From contig JAUWSR010000018.1 of the NCBI GenBank assembly GCA_030609975.1, positions 1-20,856 on the forward strand: a DNA stretch of 20,856 nucleotides, given 5' to 3'. The DNA is from Acidobacteriota bacterium (GTDB taxonomy: Bacteria > Acidobacteriota > Aminicenantia > Aminicenantales > Aminicenantaceae). The position numbers were made by a program, and so were the translations under genes. Shown here in pieces: positions 16,169-20,856 of the stretch (positions within the stretch are counted from its first letter, which is position 1; the number at the start of each line of letters is the position of its first letter). The notes under the pieces were generated by a model. That model searched no databases and was not told where the DNA came from. It worked only from the letters and a program-made list of their open reading frames with translations.

Positions 16169-17344
16169 ATGGAAACTAAACTCGTTCCCCCTCACGGCGG
16201 AAAGTTAAAACCTCTTTTATTGTCAGGCGAAGAGCTGCAGGACAGCCTGCAGAAGGCAGATCAGCTCCCGGTGGTACGCTTATCATCCCGGGAAACATCC
16301 GACCTGATCATGCTGGCCATCGGCGCTTTCAGCCCTCTGGACGGCTTCATGGGTCAGGAGGATTATAACTCTGTTGTAGACACCATGCATCTGGTAGACG
16401 GTACTCTCTGGTCTATCCCGATCACGCTCTCAATCTCCGGTGAACAGGCTGCCGGACTCGCCATCGGAAGCGAGATCGCACTGCGTGATGATGAAAGCGA
16501 TGAACTGATGGGAATGATGGAGATCCGGGAGAAATATCCCTATGACAAACAGAAGGAGGCCCGTATGGTCTTCAAGACGGAAGACGAAGCCCATCCCGGC
16601 GTTGCCAAGATACATGCTCAAGAGGACATCCTGCTGTCAGGGCCGCTTAAGGCGTTCAGTGAAGGGCCCTACCCCGATATCTATGGAGATCACTACGCCC
16701 GCCCTGCAGAAACACGGGCTATTTTTACAGCACACGGCTGGTCCACGATCGCAGCATTTCAAACTCGAAATCCCATTCACCGGAGTCATGAATATTGCAC
16801 TAAGATCGCTCTCGAGGTTTCGGATGGCATCCTGATCCATCCCCTGGTCGGAAAGCTCAAAGCCGGTGATATCCCAGCAGATATCCGCATGAAATGTTAC
16901 GACGTCCTGCTTCAGCAATACTACCCCAAAGATCGGGTCGTTCTCAAAGTCTACCCCATGGAGATGCGTTATGGAGGACCCCGCGAGGCGATTTTGCATG
17001 CCATCTTCCGCCAAAATTATGGCTGCAGCCACTTGATCGTTGGTCGGGATCACGCAGGTGTCGGCAATTACTATGGTCCTTTCGATGCCCAACAGATCTT
17101 CGATGATGTATCCGAGGATGAGCTTCACATCCAGCCATTAAAGATCGACTGGACTTTCTGGTGCCATAAGTGTGACGGCATGGCGTCCATGAAGACCTGC
17201 CCGCATGGCAAAGAAGACCGCGTGCTCATCAGCGGAACCAAAGTACGCGAAATGCTGGACAACGGGGAAATGCCTCCTAAAGAATTCAGTCGACCCGAAG
17301 TCGCACAAATACTCATGGAGTATTATCAAGGTTTAATAAAATGA
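16169..17344 (+). CDS. sat: Sulfate adenylyltransferase (ATP sulfurylase, Sat type)
   Basis: A 391-residue homo-oligomeric ATP sulfurylase that makes adenosine 5'-phosphosulfate (APS) from ATP and sulfate. The active site has QTRN (198-201) and H204-x-x-H207 (PIHRSHE), GRDHAG (292-297) and the ISGTKVR loop near 354. A Cys/His cluster (C332-x2-C335-x8-C344-x-H346) resembles the structural zinc site described for the Thermus enzyme. AAGGAG (16157-16162) selects ATG 16169; an out-of-frame ATG at 16165 leads to a stop after four codons. It overlaps cysC by ATGA, so APS should pass straight to phosphorylation. No APS reductase is present, so the direction is PAPS rather than dissimilation. Confidence 0.94.
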   Translation: METKLVPPHGGKLKPLLLSGEELQDSLQKADQLPVVRLSSRETSDLIMLAIGAFSPLDGFMGQEDYNSVVDTMHLVDGTLWSIPITLSISGEQAAGLAIGSEIALRDDESDELMGMMEIREKYPYDKQKEARMVFKTEDEAHPGVAKIHAQEDILLSGPLKAFSEGPYPDIYGDHYARPAETRAIFTAHGWSTIAAFQTRNPIHRSHEYCTKIALEVSDGILIHPLVGKLKAGDIPADIRMKCYDVLLQQYYPKDRVVLKVYPMEMRYGGPREAILHAIFRQNYGCSHLIVGRDHAGVGNYYGPFDAQQIFDDVSEDELHIQPLKIDWTFWCHKCDGMASMKTCPHGKEDRVLISGTKVREMLDNGEMPPKEFSRPEVAQILMEYYQGLIK

Positions 17345-17958
17345 CGATTCAAAAAGCGACCAATATCACTTGGCATGAAGGAACGATCGACAAGGCAGCC
17401 CGGGAAAGGCTCTTAGATCAGAAGGGTGTGGTCCTCTGGTTCACCGGCCTTTCCGGATCAGGAAAATCCACCCTTGCTGGTGCCGTAGAAGAACGGTTAT
17501 TCGAACGGGGGCACCTGTGCATGCTTCTGGACGGAGACAACATCCGTCATGGCCTCAATAAAAACTTGGGTTTTTCACCCGAAGATCGCGAGGAAAATAT
17601 CCGGCGCATTGGAGAAGTCGCTAAACTTTTTTCCGATGCCGGACTCGTCGCCATGACTGCTTTCATATCACCCTACCGTAAAGATAGGGATGATGCCCGC
17701 AGTCTCCTCGAGAAGGGAGAGTTCGTCGAGATTTTCGTCAAGGTGTCTTTAGATATCGCAGAAGAACGTGATCCAAAAGGATTGTATAAAAAAGCCCGGG
17801 CCGGAGAGATCAAGGAATTCACCGGCATCTCCGCTCCCTACGAAGAGCCGCTCCAGGCAGAGTTAACGATCGACACTGGGGAGTTGAATTTGGAAGATTG
17901 CACGAACGTAGTGATTCAATACCTCGAGAAAAAAGGGATTGTGAGGACGGCGGAATAA
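17341..17958 (+). CDS. cysC: Adenylylsulfate kinase
   Basis: A 205-residue APS kinase that phosphorylates APS to PAPS, the sulfuryl donor for sulfotransferases or assimilatory reduction. The P-loop is GLSGSGKST (36-44). [15 protein letters not shown] follows, the conserved Ser of FISPYR is S110, and the lid segment is [19 protein letters not shown]. Sat and CysC are separate proteins, not fused. No PAPS reductase (CysH), sulfite reductase or sulfotransferase is in the window, so the fate of PAPS is open. The gene ends 19 bases from the convergent kinase-like gene. Confidence 0.95.
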   Translation: MTIQKATNITWHEGTIDKAARERLLDQKGVVLWFTGLSGSGKSTLAGAVEERLFERGHLCMLLDGDNIRHGLNKNLGFSPEDREENIRRIGEVAKLFSDAGLVAMTAFISPYRKDRDDARSLLEKGEFVEIFVKVSLDIAEERDPKGLYKKARAGEIKEFTGISAPYEEPLQAELTIDTGELNLEDCTNVVIQYLEKKGIVRTAE

Positions 17959-17960
17959 CC

Positions 17961-17979
17961 AGCCTGACTTATCCAGGCT
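17961..17979. terminator. Short hairpin between convergent genes
   Basis: AGCCTG (17961-17966) pairs perfectly with CAGGCT (17974-17979) across a 7-base loop, right between the cysC stop and the stop of the convergent gene. It has no T-run on either side, so it would be at best a weak bidirectional terminator. Confidence 0.3.
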
Positions 17980-18799
17980 AATACAGAACTTTATCTTCGC
18001 CTTGTTTTTCGATCCTTTCGCTGATTTCTTTCACGATCAAGTCCCGGCGAATCAAAACAGCTTCGATCTCTTTGTCGGTAAGGTATTCTCCCACAGCCGC
18101 CTTGATTGAATCCGCATCCAGGGCCTTGAGTTTTTCCATAAAAGCGCGGGGAAGCTGCTTCATTTCCAGTCCTTCACGGGCTTCCTTTGTATAGATAAGT
18201 TTTTTGGTGAATTTCTTGGACTTGTGGAAGGAACGGGAGTGGTCGATCAGTATCATCCGGAAATCCTCGGTAATGAGGTATTGATTCTGATGCCGATCTG
18301 CATTTGCGATCAGATTATCAAACGCTCTTTGGAGATACAGCGCCCGGTTCCAATAAAACACACGGTATGACGGTGTCTTGATCTTGTCCTTGACCTTGGT
18401 TTTGAGCGTGATCGTCCCATCGATCCAAAGCTGACATGATCCCCGATCGCCCCGGTAGCGTTTTTCTACCGTAGGTGGGACCATATTCAAGCCCAGCAAT
18501 TTATCCAATCGATAAGCTGCGATCTCCCACCGCCAATTTTCCACAAAACCTTTCATCCGGCCGGCAGGATTTTTCCAAATGGCTTTACACTGAATCCCAG
18601 CCTTCTTCAACTCGATAACCCAAGGATTGGTCACAGCTTCTTTTCCTCCCATTTGATCAGACGCAGTGACCTCGGCCTCTCCCAGGAAAGTCTCCCATTC
18701 ACCTCTTTGTGACAACTCTTCCGGCAGGAATTGCGCAGTGGCAAGTAAACTGCAACCTATAAACAGAATAACAAAAAAACCAAAAAACCGTTTCTTCAT
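17978..18799 (-). CDS. Exported protein with PI3/4-kinase/HipA-like catalytic core, paralog A
   Basis: A 273-residue protein with a signal peptide (MKKRFFGFFVILFIGCSLLATAQ) and a kinase-like fold. IWKNPAG holds a candidate ATP-binding Lys (K76), WEIAAYRLDKLLGL a pairing Glu (E92), and NMVPPTVE followed by QLWID is typical of PI3/4-kinase-like proteins. The catalytic loop NADRHQNQ gives D168, and LIDHSRSF gives the metal-binding D186. The residue expected to be the metal-ligand Asn, five after the catalytic Asp, is Gln (Q173), with Asn one position earlier. ATG 18799 is preferred because AGGAGG lies 6 bases upstream; an in-frame ATG five codons earlier overlaps that site. It follows its paralog by 30 bases with no terminator between. 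The substrate is unknown. Relatives phosphorylate proteins or lipids, but activity is unproven here. Confidence 0.7.
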   Translation of the reverse strand: MKKRFFGFFVILFIGCSLLATAQFLPEELSQRGEWETFLGEAEVTASDQMGGKEAVTNPWVIELKKAGIQCKAIWKNPAGRMKGFVENWRWEIAAYRLDKLLGLNMVPPTVEKRYRGDRGSCQLWIDGTITLKTKVKDKIKTPSYRVFYWNRALYLQRAFDNLIANADRHQNQYLITEDFRMILIDHSRSFHKSKKFTKKLIYTKEAREGLEMKQLPRAFMEKLKALDADSIKAAVGEYLTDKEIEAVLIRRDLIVKEISERIEKQGEDKVLY

Positions 18800-18829
18800 C
18801 CCTCCCCTCCTCATCGGGAATTGGGCAAG

Positions 18830-19651
18830 TTAATATAATATATTTTGTTCACCCTTTTCCTTGATCATAACACTGATCTCTTCCAATAACAGGTCGCGCC
18901 TATTCAGAATTGATCGCACCTCTTTTTCTGACAGATAGGATCCAACAACTCGCGAGACGTTTTCAAAATCCAATGCTTTTAGGCTGTCTACAAAGGCACG
19001 CGGCAGGACACGGAAGAGTTTTTGTTCTTTGATGCCGTTGCGTCCATACATGAGATGATCCGTGTACTTGCGAGACGAACGGAAACTGCGGGAATGATCG
19101 ATGAGTATCATACGCCAGTCCAAGGTATAACGAATATTCTCCTGGGTACGGTCCTCATTGCCGATGAGGCAGTCAAATGCTCTTTGCAGGTACTTGGCCT
19201 TACTCCAATTCTCCAGCTTATCCCGCGGGATCTCGATTCCCTGTTCCATACGTTCCAGGTCATTGATGGGGGTGTCTGTCCAGAACTGCAGAGATCCTGT
19301 CTTTCCCTCCAGTTTTCTCTCGACAGTAGGCGGGATCATGTTCAGGCCCACCAGCTTGTCCATTTCATAAGCAGCGATCTCATACTGCCACCCTTCCAAG
19401 AATCCCTTCTGAACCCCCGCAGGATTCTTCCAGCAACCGCTGATCTCGCCCATTTCATTTTTAAGGTATACTCGGTAAGGCTTCGTCACCCCATGACCAA
19501 TCTCTTTAAAACTTATGATATCCGCACTTTTGAGACAGTTCTCCTGCTGGGAGCGTAGGGCGAGTTCCTCCGGCACAAATTGGGCGAACAGAATACCGGT
19601 GGCAAGAAAAGACATCAATAAAGAGACGAACATGGTGTATGCCCGTCTCAT
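18830..19651 (-). CDS. Exported protein with PI3/4-kinase/HipA-like catalytic core, paralog B
   Basis: A 273-residue protein, homologous to its downstream neighbour over its whole length, with a signal peptide (MRRAYTMFVSLLMSFLATGILFAQ). The shared core is complete: GHGVTKPYRV (52-61) as nucleotide-binding strand region, K75 in CWKNPAG, E91 in YEIAAYEMDKLVGL, NMIPPTVER, then QFWTD. The catalytic loop is GNEDRTQEN with D167 and N172, and LIDHSRSF gives D185. The order K, E, D-x4-N, D is that of PI3/4-kinase, HipA and FAM20-type kinases. Unlike paralog A it keeps the metal-ligand Asn. The signal peptide places it in the periplasm or outside, unusual for a kinase and reminiscent of secretory-pathway FAM20 enzymes. 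It is the first gene of the pair, with no strong ribosome-binding site or clear promoter. Confidence 0.72.
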   Translation of the reverse strand: MRRAYTMFVSLLMSFLATGILFAQFVPEELALRSQQENCLKSADIISFKEIGHGVTKPYRVYLKNEMGEISGCWKNPAGVQKGFLEGWQYEIAAYEMDKLVGLNMIPPTVERKLEGKTGSLQFWTDTPINDLERMEQGIEIPRDKLENWSKAKYLQRAFDCLIGNEDRTQENIRYTLDWRMILIDHSRSFRSSRKYTDHLMYGRNGIKEQKLFRVLPRAFVDSLKALDFENVSRVVGSYLSEKEVRSILNRRDLLLEEISVMIKEKGEQNILY

Positions 19652-19975
19652 TTATTTTCTCGCCCCACCATTCTGATTAACCTAGACTATTCATAAAAAA
19701 TATCGATGTTTTCTTTAACTTTAGTGTTATCTGAACTTTATATATTCCTCGGAGGAAGCCTTCTGATTCCCCATTTTTCAATGTGATTTCCTTCTATAAT
19801 CGATATTTCTTACCCTTCGGGCGAGCTGATCTCACTGCATCTATTTCGTTATATCGGGTCTCGCAGTAGCATACTACAGCTTCGCCGGCCTCATATCTGC
19901 AGCAATCTCAACTCGTGAATAACCCAGTTAAATGATAATCAAAGTGCGCAAAAAAATCAATTCGAAGAACATCTC
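19652..19975. other. 324-base gene-free region between transporter and kinase-like pair
   Basis: I see no gene here. It holds a second copy of the repeat end (19902-19922), a 13-base palindrome TTCCTCGGAGGAA (19745-19757) and a distant inverted pair AAATATCGAT (19698-19707) / ATCGATATTT (19799-19808). It must contain the 3' end of the transporter transcript and, if the kinase-like pair has its own promoter, that promoter; none is convincing. The part from 19652 to 19745 is A+T-rich. Confidence 0.6.
19902..19922 (-). repeat. Intergenic repeat end, copy 2
   Basis: On the minus strand these 21 bases read TTATTCACGAGTTGAG then ATTGC, with one difference from 774-794. The sequence beyond it, down to about 19815, is structured-looking (GTAG/CTAC around 19866-19877; CCCTTCGGG near 19813) but does not align well with copy 1. 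As with copy 1, it lies just after a gene's stop and runs in the same direction as that gene. Confidence 0.55.
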
Positions 19976-20856
19976 TTATGGTTTTGATCCTGACAACCCC
20001 GATGAGATTTTTTTATGTTCCCGTGCCACCAGGATACCGATCAGGATCCAGATCAAAGCCAAAAAGACGTTAAAAACAGCAAAGTTTTCCACACTCAGGG
20101 CCAGCCATGTTGTTCCTACCAGAATAAGGACGGCAGACAGGACATCCCCTCCCCGATGGAAGAAGGTATCGATAGCAGCCTTGGCCTTGTATTTTTCTTC
20201 ACGGGTGGTAACCAGGAAGAGCGATTGCCGAGTGGTGTTCATCAAGGAATAATCGGTGCTGTTTTCGAGAGTTTTTGTCAAACGAACGACCACAAGAGAA
20301 GCACCCAAGGCCACGAACATGTATCCGCCCAGTGAAAGCAGGGGAAGAAAGAATATGGCACCCCGGATCCCGACCCATTTGAATATTCTTGAAACTAAAA
20401 AGAGCTGGATGAACCAGGTCAGGAGATTCACGTACGAGAAAAATTCGGCATAAAATTTGGTGATAAGATCTTCAAGTACCAATCCCCCGGCGGTGCCTGC
20501 CGCTACGGCCTGTTCAGCCGTATCACTGACCACGCGACCCAGGATATACTCGCCGTTGGTGTTGATGAAATTCAGCAGAAGAATAAAGAGCGCCAGGTAT
20601 AACAAATATCTTTTTTTAAATACCAGCTTGAATCCGCCATCTTTTCCAAGCGGCTTTTCCTTGTCCTTCTCAGATTTATCCTCTGAGCCCTGCTCTACAC
20701 CCTGCGCCGCTCTGGACTTGTTGACTTCCCTCCCGTGAACGATCCAAATAATAATGACGGAAAAAAACAGAATCCCGGCGCATACCAGCATCAACTGAAA
20801 TCTGCCGATGGGTGCTACCAGCCAGCCCGCCGCTTTACTACCTGCGAAGGCTCCAA
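19976..20856 (-). CDS. ATP/ADP-carrier (Npt/Tlc)-like MFS transporter, C-terminal half
   Basis: The frame is open to the window edge, so the gene starts upstream (to the right); an internal TTG at 20794 is not the real start. Visible are the last TM helices of the first half, a long charged loop (EVNKSRAAQGVEQGSEDKSE) typical of the central MFS loop, and about six TM helices after it. The strongest family mark is the stretch TTRQSLFLVTTREEKYKAKA, followed by IDTFFHRGGDVLSA, characteristic of the nucleotide-exchange (AAA, ATP:ADP antiporter) family. Studied members in Rickettsia, Chlamydia and plastids exchange ATP for ADP or import nucleotides. Free-living bacterial homologs have unproven substrates. 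It lies upstream of, and points toward, the exported kinase-like pair. Confidence 0.78.
   Translation of the reverse strand, partial: GAFAGSKAAGWLVAPIGRFQLMLVCAGILFFSVIIIWIVHGREVNKSRAAQGVEQGSEDKSEKDKEKPLGKDGGFKLVFKKRYLLYLALFILLLNFINTNGEYILGRVVSDTAEQAVAAGTAGGLVLEDLITKFYAEFFSYVNLLTWFIQLFLVSRIFKWVGIRGAIFFLPLLSLGGYMFVALGASLVVVRLTKTLENSTDYSLMNTTRQSLFLVTTREEKYKAKAAIDTFFHRGGDVLSAVLILVGTTWLALSVENFAVFNVFLALIWILIGILVAREHKKISSGLSGSKP

Overview
This 20.9 kb window is dense bacterial chromosome, about half G+C, with mostly core metabolic genes and no phage, insertion sequence, tRNA, rRNA or CRISPR array that I can see. Stop codons TAA, TAG and TGA are all used, starts are mostly ATG, and many genes are joined by 4-base ATGA/GTGA overlaps. 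Several families are of the type common in deep-branching or uncultured bacteria: a short Thermotoga/archaeal-type adenosylhomocysteinase, a short asparaginyl-tRNA synthetase, a class V aminotransferase paired with a PGDH, a DUF4416 protein, and an ATP/ADP-carrier-like transporter. An uncultured lineage near Acidobacteria/Aminicenantes would fit, but that is a guess from gene content.

Layout, left to right. (1) 1-756: 3' part of an M20 metallopeptidase. (2) 757-981: a repeat/hairpin element and a promoter. (3) 982-4212, plus strand: class V aminotransferase, 3-phosphoglycerate dehydrogenase-like protein and NifS/IscS-type cysteine desulfurase, a serine/sulfur amino-acid block. (4) 4225-5468, minus strand: DUF4416 protein and an orphan corrinoid-binding protein. 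(5) 5540-12802, plus strand: a tightly stitched operon asnS-rimO-pgpA-cinA-thpR-plsY-gpsA-TPR protein, mixing translation, phospholipid synthesis and nucleotide/RNA repair. Its rimO has an in-frame TAA that cuts off the TRAM domain, which is otherwise intact. (6) 12799-15235, minus strand: metK-sahH, the S-adenosylmethionine cycle. (7) 15386-15802: a lone RsbW-like anti-sigma/ATPase protein. (8) 15873-17958: a small ribbon-helix-helix protein with sat and cysC, which activate sulfate to PAPS, behind a good promoter with two dyads. (9) 17978-19651, minus strand: two tandem paralogous exported proteins with a PI3/4-kinase/HipA-like catalytic core. (10) 19652-19975: a 324-base gap holding a second copy of the repeat end seen at 774. 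(11) 19976-20856, minus strand: the C-terminal half of an ATP/ADP-carrier-family transporter.

The parts most worth a second look are the exported kinase-like pair beside a nucleotide-carrier-like protein, the interrupted rimO, the RHH-sat-cysC unit with its candidate operators, and the intergenic repeat found downstream of two unrelated genes.
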